Assembly: GCA_018340805.1 (NCBI GenBank)
Contig: JACMZG010000008.1
Span: forward strand, 53,590,904 to 53,654,903
Source of the DNA: Microvelia longipes
Taxonomy: Eukaryota > Arthropoda > Insecta > Hemiptera > Veliidae
DNA length: 64,000 nt
Direction of reading: 5' to 3'
Shown here: one piece after another, positions 50,628 to 61,309 of the stretch
How the letters are laid out: each line of letters starts with the position of its first letter
Position numbering within the stretch: the stretch's first letter is position 1
Position numbers and translations under genes: made by a program
The notes under the pieces: model-generated
What the model was told of the DNA's origin: nothing
Databases searched by the model: none
Seen by the model: the letters and a program-made list of their open reading frames with translations, nothing else

Positions 50628-52284
50628 TTATAGTCTATATAAAATTTTATAGTGCTGCTATTAAAACAATACTAAGATAACACTTAGTATATCAACAACA
50701 TACAAACACTTAATTTTGATCGTTTTCAATACCTACAGCAAGATTCTTTTACACAATTTTCACAAGTAATGGAAACACTTTCACGACCATCCCCCTCCCC
50801 TTCAAGGGACTTGAGACTAAAAACTCAACAATATTTGCTCCCAAACCAGTCATACAAGTAGGTGAAAGGTATCCCAGCATAGGAACCTGAAAATACAAAG
50901 TATATTCTTTACAGAATATATTTTTCTCAGTACTCTTAATATAATGTTAGTTTTCTATATCTCTTGAGGTTCCAGTCCTAAAGCCACCTTCTTAAAACCT
51001 CTATCTCCGTTACTACCCAGAACCTTAGGAAAGCTATAACTTATACAGAACGGTAAGATCTCTTTTCCCGTATAAAACATGTTTTTGTCTCTTTATATGT
51101 GACAAAATACACAATGCAGTATATTTCTCTTATATTTTCCCTTCGCTTGTTTCTAACACTAAAAATAATACGGTTTTCTTCTTGACACATCTGCTACATT
51201 TTAAAAGTGATATATAAAGAAACGAGACACTTTCCTCTCAATTTTTTAAATAAACGAATTAATGTACAGACTTTAATATTAAATAGAATTTTTAATAACT
51301 AAAAGAAATAAATCTTTAAAACATTAAGTTAACAATAATAAAATATTTCTTAATATAAAATAAAGAAACAGTAGGAAGCTTTTATAAAGAATGCATTAAA
51401 AATAGAAATAAACTAAACCTAATTTGAAGCTAATAAAACAGACTTAGCGGATAGACTCTGCTCCTATTTAATTATCATAAAAATACTTCACTGAGCTTAT
51501 TTAACTAATTAGAATATAATTCATTACTCATCCTTTATTTCAAGAGTTTTAGTTAAATAAAACTTTCATTTAGGGTAATAAATTTAGTAATTTGAAAAAC
51601 TTTGAATTGCTACGGCAATTTAAAGTCTCAAATAATAAATGGTTTACATTTCTCATTTATACAACAGTGGCATTAAGGTCCGAAATTCAGGTTTTTAAAA
51701 TCCACGTTTAACTTTATCTGCATTTATAGCAGGGATATACACAGGTGAATGAGTAACATCGATTATCCTATGAAAAAACGAATTTTATCAACACGCAAAT
51801 ATCGCTTTTCCACAGATAAATCATTAAATTAATTTTCATGCACAGCCGGCTTTCAGTTATAATGCCACCTAATGACTAATTTTCACCTAATGAGTCATTT
51901 AGTATTTTAATACTTAAAGTTTGAAAAGTTTGCTGTTATAAGTTATTTATTATTGCAGATTATTCCACTAAGCTAACTGAACTAATGAAAGTATCTTCAC
52001 GTATGTTATGATTTAATGACGGAGACATCTTTCATACTTAGTCCATCATTAGTTCCTAAACAACAAGTACACTGTTAGTTAATCACTGATGATGACCTGT
52101 CATGCCCGAAAACTGGCTTTGTCATTAAATTATAATGTCAGTGGAGGTATTTGGTTCTTAGTTTCTTTATCTTTGGATTCCACAGATCTATTTTTCAATG
52201 AAAAAAAAGCTTTTTTTATCTACCTTTTTTTTAACTTTTTTGATTTTCGTCTACAATAAATTTATTTGACATAGTGCTCATGCT
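50628..52284. other. No gene; element fragment near the right end
   Basis: Mostly AT-rich and featureless. 51845-51875 (agccggctttcag) and 52085-52150 (cactgatgatgacctgtcat then aaaactggctttg) carry the end motifs seen in the 26.6-kb palindrome. They suggest a decayed relative of about 300 bp. Confidence 0.45.
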
Positions 52285-52292
52285 GGTTAACG
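52285..52292. repeat. Left target-site duplication of hAT-like element
   Basis: ggttaacg immediately before the cagtggcgtagcc end. The identical 8-mer follows the right end at 55723-55730. Confidence 0.9.
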
Positions 52293-52348
52293 CAGTGGCG
52301 TAGCCAGGATTTAATTTCGGGGGGGGCTGAATGTTAAAAATTTTATAT

Positions 52349-52384
52349 GTATATATTTATATATATATATATACACACACATAT

Positions 52385-52451
<67 letters not shown>
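52349..52451. repeat. (TA)n microsatellite
   Basis: TA run with an ACACAC insert, just inside the left end of the hAT-like element. Confidence 0.9.
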
Positions 52452-53177
52452 CCGTTAAAATATAGATAAAATTACAATGTATGCATTGTTTTTTTATTTA
52501 TTTTTTATTTATTATTAAATAATAATACTATTTTTATATTAAATAATAAATAAATTGTTTCTGGTTAAGTATATAATCAATAAAATACACATAGTTATAA
52601 AAACACAAACTATATTTTGCCCATAATGTATTAAAATTTTTTTATAACGTAAATTAATAAAAATTTAATTTTTATTATAATATTTATTAAGTAAATTTTG
52701 AAATAGTCTGCGACATCAGGGGTACTTGTCATTTACCAGATTGTACAAACCAGAGACTATATATACTTAAACAGTAAGACTGTCGACCCAATGGTGGGAA
52801 AATTTGGATTCCGATCGACGCTAGCGCCGCGGCAGACTTACTTTTCAACTAAGTAGGCGTGGTTTAATTTCTCGCTTTTTGCCTACGTTCCATTTGAAAT
52901 TAACTTAAATTAACTAAAGTCATATATTATAGTACAAGAGCCAGACGCAAAAAACGTGACCGTCTAGCCCCAAAGGTTTAACCCATTAGATCGACTTATT
53001 CTGGCTCCCTGATAATGAATCAGGGGGTCTGCCGTTTCAGATAAGGGAATTTTAGCCCCGGGGCCCCTTTAAAATCCGAAAAATTACCTCAAATTCTGTT
53101 TTCGCCCAATAACGGTGTTCCTATTGATTTTATCCCAAAATTTAAAGGGTTGTTTTTTAAAGTTGATTAAATTGGTG

Positions 53178-53812
53178 ATAAATCCATTTTTAACCATCAA
53201 AATCGGTTCAGGAAAACCGGAGGTACAAATGTTGAAAGATTACCGAAAAAACATCTAATAAGCATACATTTTTGTCCAAAAACGCACAAAAACCTTAAAA
53301 TGTCATGTTTTTTCCATATGAACATGTTTATGAATTAGGCAGACTTAAAAATTATGCATATTTCTGTTAAGCTACAGGTAATATAGAGTTGTTCTAGAGA
53401 AAGAAATCAGTACAGCTCGAATATGTGATGACTTAATAATACTTTATAATGCTGAAAAAAGTGTATTTTTCTACAATTTAAGTTTTTACCTATCTTTCAG
53501 TCTATCTTAATCTATCTTTTTTACCTATTTATCTTATTTTTCATTATATGTTGGTCATTAAGTCATCACATATTAGAGCTGTGTTGACTTCTTTCTCTAG
53601 AACAACTCTATATTACCTGCAGTTTAACAAAATATGCATGATTTTTAAGTCTGCTAATTCTTAACATGTTAATATGGGAAAACATGACATTTAAAGGTTT
53701 TAGTGCGTTTTTGGACAAAAATGTATGCTTTTTAGATGCTTTTTCGGTAATCTTTCAAACATTTGTATCTCCGGTTTTACTGGACGATTTGATGGTTAAA
53801 AAATGGATTTAT
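53178..53812. repeat. 635-bp palindrome inside the hAT-like element
   Basis: Left arm 53178-53436 and right arm 53557-53812 are reverse complements at high identity by eye. Landmarks are aatccattttt, aaaaccggag, gaaagattaccgaaaaa, gcatacatttttgtccaaaa, tgtcatg, gcagacttaaaaat, ggtaatatagagttgttcta and atgtgatgacttaat. The 120-base spacer has repeated tatctt words. The 75-codon ORF in the right arm is incidental. Confidence 0.9.
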
Positions 53813-54158
53813 CATGTTAACCGGCTTTCAAGTTATCAGTGGTATTACATTGTGTTTACGGTCCTGTGCTCTTCTATATATAGTATTTTCTAAGCACAGG
53901 TCACACAGTTATTACTGAAAGACCTAACTGACCGTTTATGTCGTAATTGGAACTTCGAGATAATATTTCGGACAAGCCTACTTTACTTTGTATTGTTCAC
54001 TGTTTTCAAATTATTTGTATATCTTTCTATTAGCGAATTTTCATTATGAAAATGACGCTTATGAGGTTGTTCGGATGACGGAAGTTGAGGGTGGGAGTGA
54101 TCGGAATCGGTTCCTATTGGCTTCCTGATAACAAAAATATATGTCCGAAAAAAGTTTA

Positions 54159-54214
54159 TATATATATTGTAATATATATATATATATTATATATATACGT
54201 ATATATATATATAT
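54159..54214. repeat. TA/TATG simple repeat
   Basis: Imperfect TA run ending in atatgtatgt. Confidence 0.85.
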
Positions 54215-54439
54215 GTATGTAAGAGTTTCTACCCTTTCGTATGGCGAACGATAACTCTTGAAGGCGTTCTCAAATTGAAACGAAACTTTGCAAATCGCGA
54301 GATGTTGTGGAGGTTACGAGGCCTATTGTTTATAAAAACATTATGACGTCATCAACCAAGTTATGACGTCATGAAAAAAAAAAATTTTTTGAAACTTGAA
54401 AATGGCTTTAAAACAAGGTATGTCGTATTAAAGTAGACG

Positions 54440-54815
54440 GCTAGCTGAATCGATTAAGACCGATTTCAGCTCAATCGGACCATCGAAAATGGCGCAAACG
54501 GTATACATATATATATAATCTTGTATATATGTATACGTCTAGGTCAAAGACTCGTACGATATCTGTTGGGTTCAGTAGTGTTTAGAGGGGTGGTGAGATA
54601 GTATAAAGAGGGGCCTCTACCTCTTGCTCCATCCTGGCATGCCTGCTGTCCCAGAGAGACAGGACAAAAATGGCTTCCACTAAACCACGCCGAGCTAAGC
54701 AGGCCTGTAAAGAGGAAGAACCTCGAAGTAGTCTTTATATGGTCGAAGTCATTCTAAAACGATTGCGACCGGTTTCAGCTCAATCGGACAATCCTAAGTG
54801 ACGAAAACGGTATTT
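54440..54815 (+). repeat. Pair of direct repeats
   Basis: accgatttcagctcaatcgg followed by accatcg and aacggtat (54460-54503) recurs as accggtttcagctcaatcgg, acaatcc and aacggtat (54767-54812), about 307 bp later. This suggests a tandem duplication or two ends of a nested repeat. Confidence 0.75.
54670..54801 (+). CDS. Doubtful 43-residue ORF
   Basis: ATG in a good context (aaaaATGG), with a TATAAA string about 65 bases upstream (near 54602). The peptide starts MASTKPRRAKQACKEEEP and is basic, then acidic. Its last third reads through the direct repeat at 54767-54801, which argues against a conserved protein. It may be a captured first-exon fragment carried by the transposon or a chance ORF. 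No function proposed. Confidence 0.2.
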   Translation: MASTKPRRAKQACKEEEPRSSLYMVEVILKRLRPVSAQSDNPK

Positions 54816-54856
54816 TTATTTTAAACCTAAATCATGAATATATTTATGTTTATAGT

Positions 54857-55215
54857 TGTCGCGGCCGCCGCTAGTTTTATTTTTAGCTAAATTTGTTTTG
54901 TTTTGTAATTTTGGACAACACTGTCAAGAAAGAATTATGTTTGACGTATTTTATTCTAGTTTTTCGATTCGTTTCAAGATTTATTAGTTTAGACGGTAAA
55001 ATACTCTATTACGGGTTCTAACCAGGGTTCAAACGGGTTTTTACGGGTTCTTGTTCGATTATTGTTCGCGAAAACGGGACGTTTTATGTTACAGTTGTTC
55101 CTTCTTCGTATCGATACTTATACCAATAAAACTCTGTGAAAGTTAAAGCTGTCTGACTTTAAATTTGTGTAGCTAGAATGAATTCCGTGACGATTGTTGC
55201 GCGATTACCGGCACA
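54857..55215 (+). mobile_element. Possible solo LTR, about 359 bp
   Basis: Begins tgtcgcggccgcc and ends accggcaca, giving TGT...ACA termini. It carries aataaa (55135-55140) followed by actctgtgaaagttaaagct, which looks like an LTR polyadenylation region. No clean target-site duplication was found, so this is tentative. Confidence 0.25.
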
Positions 55216-55308
55216 ATAATGCTTCTTAATTTTAATATTATAGCATACTTACTAATAGAGTAAGAATAAAATCTCAATTAGCAAAATCAAATTTGTGAAA
55301 AAGCCTCT

Positions 55309-55532
55309 CAGGCCCGCGAAGCGGGCCTGTGTGGAAAGGCTGTGAAATTCGCTAGATACATGGCAAATGCCGTGTAACAAGAACAACACATAATACGAAC
55401 CAACAACAATGTGGCCGCGAAGCGGCCACAGGAGGCCCCCGGGCCGCGAAGCGGCCCGGTGGGCCGACGCCGTGGAGCGGACGAGGCGCGAAGCGCCGAG
55501 GCCGCGTAGCGGCTACGGGCCGAAGGCCCGTA
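55309..55532. repeat. Cluster of six GC-rich hairpins with GAA/GTA triloops
   Basis: Stems, 5' arm then loop: CAGGCCCGC-GAA (55309-55329), TGTGGCCGC-GAA (55410-55430), CCGGGCCGC-GAA (55439-55459), GGCGC-GAA (55485-55497), GCCGC-GTA (55501-55513) and TACGGGCC-GAA (55514-55532). Each is a perfect inverted repeat. The first three have 9-bp stems, and the first four contain the heptamer GCGAAGC. That heptamer is known from DNA chemistry as an exceptionally stable mini-hairpin. A degenerate unit ccgtggagcgg lies at 55470-55480. The cluster is almost pure GC within AT-rich DNA and lies near the right end of the hAT-like element. Confidence 0.9.
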
Positions 55533-55722
55533 TTTTTATATATGTATTTGATATATTATGATATTTATATTATAAGTTTATTGTTAAAAAATATATGTTA
55601 TTTAATTTAGTATTTTAGATATTTTTTATAGCTTTTTTTCACACATTTATTGCGGGTTTAGGTTATGTAAAAATTTTGGGGGGGGCTGAAGCCCCCTCAG
55701 CCCCCCCCTGGCTACGCCCCTG

Positions 55723-55730
55723 GGTTAACG
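55723..55730. repeat. Right target-site duplication of hAT-like element
   Basis: ggttaacg, identical to 52285-52292. Confidence 0.9.
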
Positions 55731-56515
55731 TGACTACTAAATCGCTTTTTTTTTGGATTAAAAAAAAACCTTAGTACAAAAATCAACCTTGTTTTTGACC
55801 CGAACCTTATTGATTATGAAATATGTGTGACGTCATTAACCCACAAAAATGACCAGCTCTCGTATACCTCGGCAACCCTCGGGAGCTATCGTTTCCTCGT
55901 TTGACTAGGAATAACTATTTTTCCATTTCTGTTTTCCTTTCTTCCATAAATATCTATTTTATCTATAGCCATAAAAAAATAATCAAATTATTAAGAAATC
56001 CTCAAAGAAAACATTAATTACACGATGAGAGAAAAATATCACTATTGTATTTTTTCATCGCCCTTTAATCTACTTTCCTTTTACTAGAGTTAACATTAAT
56101 AAATAATACATCTAATACACATCCAAAACATTCAACTATCTACTTCTCTTCACTTTTAATCCATGCATAATAGATAAACTAAGATACAAAAGAAATAACA
56201 GCTCAGACCCACACCAACACGTTCTAACCCCTCAGTATTGAGAAGAAATTATTTCTTTTCCTTTAATAAAATCTCAATATAGATACTTTGCAGAAAACTC
56301 CTAAATACATAATAGAGTAGAAAGGAATTAAACATGCTTTTTAGAGATTCTAATTCATCTCTGATAAAAGCAAAGCATTATTACATACTATAATCATGAG
56401 GCAGACAGGGTAGACAGAACTTTATATTTAAACCATTTTCTTTAGTCTTATCTTCAGGAAAAGTGTTGTGATGGCCATCTTCTTGCAAGGACATTATGTC
56501 TCACTGTACCCTATA
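55731..56515. other. No gene; small fragment of hairpin element
   Basis: 55855-55900 (agctctcgtatacctcggca then accctcgggagcta) resembles the first stem-loop of the 16.7-kb element (cagctctcgtatta then cctcgggagcc). The rest is AT-rich and featureless. Confidence 0.45.
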
Positions 56516-56516
56516 G

Positions 56517-56556
<40 letters not shown>

Positions 56557-56572
56557 ATATATATATATTATA
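56516..56572. repeat. (TA)n microsatellite
   Basis: TA run with one TTA slip. Confidence 0.9.
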
Positions 56573-58009
56573 ATTATTTACCATACATTTTAAGTTGAAT
56601 CGTTAGTATACCACATTTAATGCAAGACAAGAATGTGGTAAAAAAAGGTTTTTTGTACACCGTTACCGATTTTTTGTGATAAATGTCTACAACAAAGAAG
56701 AATAATTAATACATTAATAGATAATCAATAGTTCATTTAAATACAATAATAGAAGGGAACTAAATATTTTAATGTGTCACTGACAATGTTATTGTGCAAC
56801 TCCGGGGTATGGAATGCTACATGCAAAAATTTACGAAAATTAACAGCCTAGAAATTAGAAATTAGAAAATTAATTGTTGTAAGTTTTGTTTCATTATACC
56901 TAGAATATCTACAGTTATTGCTGTAACATAAATGGGAAGTAGTATTGAGTGAGGTCAGTGTCTAGATTGGTGACCGCTGGGAAAAAACGAAACTTTATAC
57001 TGACACTGAGTCGGGAGTAGTAAGGATGAGGCAAGGAAAGCCCCGAGGACCCTGATTTTGTTATTGACACGCAGCATAAGTGATTTTTCGTTTAAATTAA
57101 ATAAATTTTATCCACACAGAATGATTTAAATCTTGTTTTGGTTATTTACTCCAACATAGATGTCTCTTCATAATTTTTGTCCTTATGCTACATTTCCGTG
57201 AATGTCTACAGACCAATAAAGAAGAATTTTATAACTCAAATCGGATTACTATAGGTAATAATAATAATACTTCTAATCAAATATAGAACGAAATTGTTAC
57301 ATATTTAGAAACATTCTTAATAGAAGAGCAGCTCTAGGAATTCTATTTTAGGTATAAAGTAAGGAATTATAACTCTGGTTTCAAATCGCACCACTACTTC
57401 TTATAACATCCCTTAAAGCTCAAGAATTTCAATTCTTCGAAAGCCCAAAACCAAGAATTAGTTGTAAATTCTAAAACAAGACCTGGAAGAGAAGTTATGA
57501 CAGACGTTAGACCCTTACCTTCCTCTAATTCAACATAATAACTTTCTAAGGAAAGATTGAAAACTTAGTAACAACATTCCTCCACGTTTAAACCGAAATG
57601 CGGTGAGATGTTAAACCAATATAAAGGATGAAATGTAATAATTTTACAATTAACGTCAAAATGTACAAGAGAAACCGTTAAACTGATTTAAATACATTTA
57701 AACTTTGAATTCTAAATCTGTGGGATAACACGTGACAGAGATGTCGACATTTTAATATCCTACTTTAAACATTTACGTTGAAAAGAGAACTCAAGGCAAA
57801 TTTAACTTTTAACATCAAAGTAATATCATACAGCATTTTCTCTAGATGATCTAAATATAAGAGGAGCTAAATCTAAATGTAGACAAGTGGGAAAGGGGTT
57901 AAAGTGTTTAAGAAATGTTAAGTAAATTTATATATATCAAAACCTACTAACGATATCTTGTTTTAGATGACACATTTTGCGTTCAACGAATGCTAAAAAA
58001 TAAATCGCT
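56573..58009. other. No gene seen
   Basis: A 9-bp hairpin taccacatt/aatgtggta lies at 56609-56640. No substantial ORF. Confidence 0.4.
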
Positions 58010-58201
58010 ATTAAGACCTCTCGTTGACCGCTATTAACTAACGCACTTCCGACGTCCCCACACAGCCGTAATCAAGTTTTGCAAGTTTTACTCGCGATTG
58101 GCTAACTTCGTTTATATAATTTCGTTAATTTTACAAACGTCTTTAAAAACAGGTACCAGTCGCGTTTTACTCATTTGTTTATGAGCAGATTCATGGTGAG
58201 T
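58010..58201 (+). promoter_or_regulatory. Candidate promoter and first exon
   Basis: A CpG-containing stretch holds gattggct (CCAAT-type, about 58095-58102) and a tatataat TATA-type string (about 58113-58120). It then runs to accagtcgcg and atgagcagattcatg, immediately followed by GTGAGT at 58196-58201, a consensus splice donor. The frame would be ATG at 58181, five codons, then the intron. The combination is suggestive, but no downstream exon could be joined to it within the window. Confidence 0.3.
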
Positions 58202-58439
58202 TTTCTTTTTTATTTCTTTTACGCTAAACATACAGTCCTCACGCTAATTTTGTGCGATAACACAAGCTATCAAATGGTACATTTCAAACACAAAACCGTA
58301 GTTTTGAGTAGTGTTTCAAACGCAACTCAACTTTTTGTGGAGCTATCGCAATAACATTGGTATCTTCCCCTACTAAGTTGACCACTGAAAGTTCAAATAC
58401 TTAATTATTTGTTCGGTTACTGTCTGGCATGTATGGTAA

Positions 58440-58640
58440 CCTGATTACTAAAATTCGCCCGGCTTGCGGATCTCCGCGCCAGAACTATTTGGTTACTTAA
58501 TGTACACGTAACATTATTTTACAAAACCAAACAAAAATTTTAATAAATCTGCATAAAAAGTAATCGCTTTCGATATGACTTACACCTTGGTCCAACACCT
58601 AAAACACCCGGCCACTCAGACTTGAGAAGATTTAGATACC
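58440..58640 (+). repeat. Rep-C end and tRNA-like fragment
   Basis: aaaattcgcccggcttgcgg and atctccgcgccagaactatt match the Rep-C outer end. Then come taagtaatcgctttcg-type sequence and ccttggtccaacacc, in the place where the tRNA-like module lies in other copies. Confidence 0.55.
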
Positions 58641-58779
58641 ATTCGCAGTACTAAAGGTATTGCCCTCTACTACATCTCATAATAAAATCTTAATTTTTAC
58701 GTCGAAAAATTAGATTGTTTCGTAAACAAAGAGTTTACTGGTTATTTTACCTCGTTATTTAGGGTTTTTAGATGCATAA

Positions 58780-58928
58780 ACTGGTTTTACTAGATTTTGA
58801 GTAAAAGTTTGATTTTGAAATATTATTCCGTTCGAGGGATAGAGTGCTTACAAAAATCTACTAGTAATACATGCACATACCATACATACCACACACACAC
58901 ACACACATACACACACCACACACACAAC

Positions 58929-59001
<73 letters not shown>

Positions 59002-59150
59002 GTGTGTGTGGTGTGTGTGTGTGTGTGTGTGTGTGTGTACAAAGTTTCACATAAAACTTATTTTTTCTTGATCAGGGACCTCTAAAACGGATTTTGGACA
59101 CACTTCCGGGCGGCCCACCACACGAGCCATGCCATTACATTATTTCTGAA
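58780..59150 (+). repeat. Rep-A copy with CA-TA-TG tract
   Basis: attattccgttcgagggata and gtgcttacaaaaatct are followed by the dinucleotide tract, acaaagtttcac, gatcagggacctctaaaacg, gattttggacacacttccgg and ccaccacacgagccatgcc. This is the 3' half of Rep-A. Confidence 0.7.
58880..59038. repeat. Compound (CA)n-(TA)n-(TG)n microsatellite
   Basis: A CA run (to about 58927), a TA run and then a TG run (59002-59038). Because CA and TG are complementary, the whole tract is one large inverted repeat. The ORFs on both strands here are repeat artefacts. Confidence 0.9.
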
Positions 59151-59644
59151 ACTGTGTCATGTCTTAAACAATTCGATTTCAATAAAATTAAAGAGCTGTA
59201 ATTTTTTTTGAGCTATTATTTGGTTACAAAAGAACTATTACCCATTCATTATTAAAATTAGGTTAATGGTACACCAGAAATCAACACTTCTATCAAATTG
59301 TGGGCATCAAATTGTCCAGGATGTGACACAGTTTAAGAAATTATCCATATAATGGTATGCTCATTGAACTTTTTAAAGTTACCACAGAAAACACATTTTG
59401 ATAATCAGATTACCATACATGGCAGACGATTACAAAAAATAATTAGGTATTTAATCTTTCAGTGGAGAACTATGTAACCAGGGGGATGTATTTTAAATGT
59501 ACCACTTTGTATATACATACAATAATACATTAGCAAAACACATGCCACGTAAGATAACATGCTTACGTTATCAGTATTATACACTTATGTATAATATGTA
59601 TAATACATTAACGTGGTAACATGTAACGTGAGAAAAAAAGTTGA
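59151..59644. other. No gene seen
   Basis: Short palindromic words around 59545-59620 (gataacatgcttacgttatc, ttatacacttatgtataa-type). Otherwise AT-rich. Confidence 0.4.
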
Positions 59645-60072
59645 GGTCGAAGGGGCCACTAGAGCTCCAAAAAAAAAACAAGGGCCAAAGGGGTCATCCC
59701 GCGAAGCTCCTGACAAGAAGACAAAGGCCAAAGAGGTCAAATAACAGAACTCCCGACAAGAAGACAAGGGCCAAAGGGGTCACCCCGCGGAGCTTCCGGC
59801 AAGAAGACAAGGGCCAAAGGGGTCATCCCGCGGAGCTCCCGAAAGAAATAAGGGCCAAGGGTTACCCCGCGGAGCTCCCGACAAGAAAACAAGGGCCAAA
59901 GGGGTCACCCCGCGGAGCTCCCGACAAGAAACAAGCCAAAGGGGAACGAAGAAAACAAGGGCCAAAGGGGTCACCCCGCGGAGCTCCCGACAAGAAAATA
60001 AGGGCCAAAGGGGTCACCCCGCGAAGCTCCTGACAAGAAGACAAGGGCCATAGGGGTCACCCCGCGAAGCTT
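59645..60072 (+). repeat. GC-rich minisatellite, unit about 40-44 bp, about 10-11 copies
   Basis: The unit is agggccaaaggggtcacccc followed by gcggagctcccgacaagaag and acaa. Copies begin near 59682, 59724, 59767, 59811, 59851, 59891, 59957, 60001 and 60045, with truncated units between 59925 and 59957. Units contain ccgcgg, gagctc and in places GCGAAGC. The 130-codon ORF across it changes frame from unit to unit (KGQRGHPAELP, RAKGVTPRS, GPKGSPRGAPDK), so it is a by-product of the repeat and not a collagen-like gene. Confidence 0.9.
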
Positions 60073-61079
60073 TAAGTTTTTCAATCACTTTAGTTTGCAT
60101 TATACGGAGACTACATAGGATTATAGAAATAAATAAATAAGTTGCGGTAACGGTTGTCACTATTATTTGAGTCAGCACCCGCAAGAGTTATCTCTCCGCT
60201 TTTGCGATGAACCTTTTAGATCAGTTAATGTTCGTAAGCAATGATTACTTTTAATTCTAATATAATTATATAGATATCTTATGTTAACAACCAAGATTTT
60301 TATTTTACAGAATTTTATACTTTAAAAGTTCCATTATACTTTTTAAAATAAAATTGTAAAATTTTCATATAAAATAACTACTGATAACAAATACTGATTT
60401 ATTTTAATACACAAGTTGTACAAGAATTTCTATAGAATTCCCTACAAAAATGTTTAAGTCAAATAGAAAATATACTTACAATTTACTGCATAAAATCTCA
60501 ATAAATAATAGCTCGTTTTATGTGATAACAATTTATAATGTATAAAATATACGCCATACTAGTGTTGCACGGTGTAGAAATCTTAGCTACGAGCTTCAAC
60601 CAAGCGTTCTACTAAAAAAACATACAAAAGGGTTTCGTTTCTGTCTGTAAATGCATCAAGTAAAAGGGGTAATGCTTATTGATTCACCCTACAGGGCTTA
60701 AATTTCCATCAGTATAAAGGGCAAAGTGAAAAAGCACATTAAACTGAAAGCTTCCAGCACCTCACACACTCTATCTATAATACACTCTAACTATTCTTTC
60801 CCTCGTCCAATTTTTTCTATTTATTGCTTTATTCTAACAAATAAGTGCAGACAACATATAATTATTAATCCATTGCTTTCCTGTAAAAAAGCATTATAGA
60901 ATCACATTTTTCATTAAATATCCACGTTTCAGTAAACTCAGATTCAAACATCTAAAAAGTTAATGACTGCGAGCATAGGTGTTTTTATCACGGAAGTTCT
61001 CTAGTGAGAAAGTAATAATTATTGTAAACACATATCATTTAAGTAATCAAAATAATTGTGTTGATACCTTTTAGCGAAT
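60073..61079. other. No gene seen
   Basis: AT-rich intergenic sequence without notable repeats. Confidence 0.4.
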
Positions 61080-61143
61080 TTCCTTAGGAAATTATAATGG
61101 GATAGACGTCACGGTGGACAACGACCACGCTTGCTAAATACTA
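61080..61143 (-). repeat. Rep-A 3' end, reverse orientation
   Basis: gcgaatttccttaggaaatt, ataatgggatagacgtcacg and gtggacaacgaccacg are the reverse complement of the Rep-A end at 42070-42140. The TA tract follows. Confidence 0.55.
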
Positions 61144-61224
61144 TTTATATATATATATATTATATATATATATATATATTATATATATATACAATATATA
61201 TATATATATAATATATATATATAT

Positions 61225-61279
<55 letters not shown>

Positions 61280-61288
61280 ATACATATT
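61144..61288. repeat. (TA)n microsatellite, about 145 bp
   Basis: TA run with several TTA and ACA slips, the longest such tract in the window. Confidence 0.95.
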
Positions 61289-61309
61289 TGTTTGTATATG
61301 CATTTCTAG

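Larger units (their letters stand above)
52293..55722. mobile_element. Non-autonomous hAT-like transposon copy, 3430 bp
   Basis: The left terminus cagtggcgtagccagg is matched by cctggctacgcccctg at the right end (one mismatch in 16), followed inward by G-rich/C-rich runs and a ctgaa word on each side. The copy is bounded by an exact 8-bp duplication, ggttaacg. An 8-bp duplication is the hallmark of the hAT superfamily, and CAGNGGCG-type ends are common in it. No transposase ORF is seen, so it must have moved in trans. The interior holds a TA tract, a 635-bp palindrome, a second TA tract, paired short repeats and a cluster of GC-rich hairpins. These are perhaps nested insertions. Confidence 0.85.

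Noticed and set aside
59641..60033. 130-codon Pro/Gly/Lys-rich ORF resembling a collagen-like protein
   Set aside because: It is read-through of a 40-44 bp minisatellite. The frame shifts from unit to unit and the opposite strand is also open.
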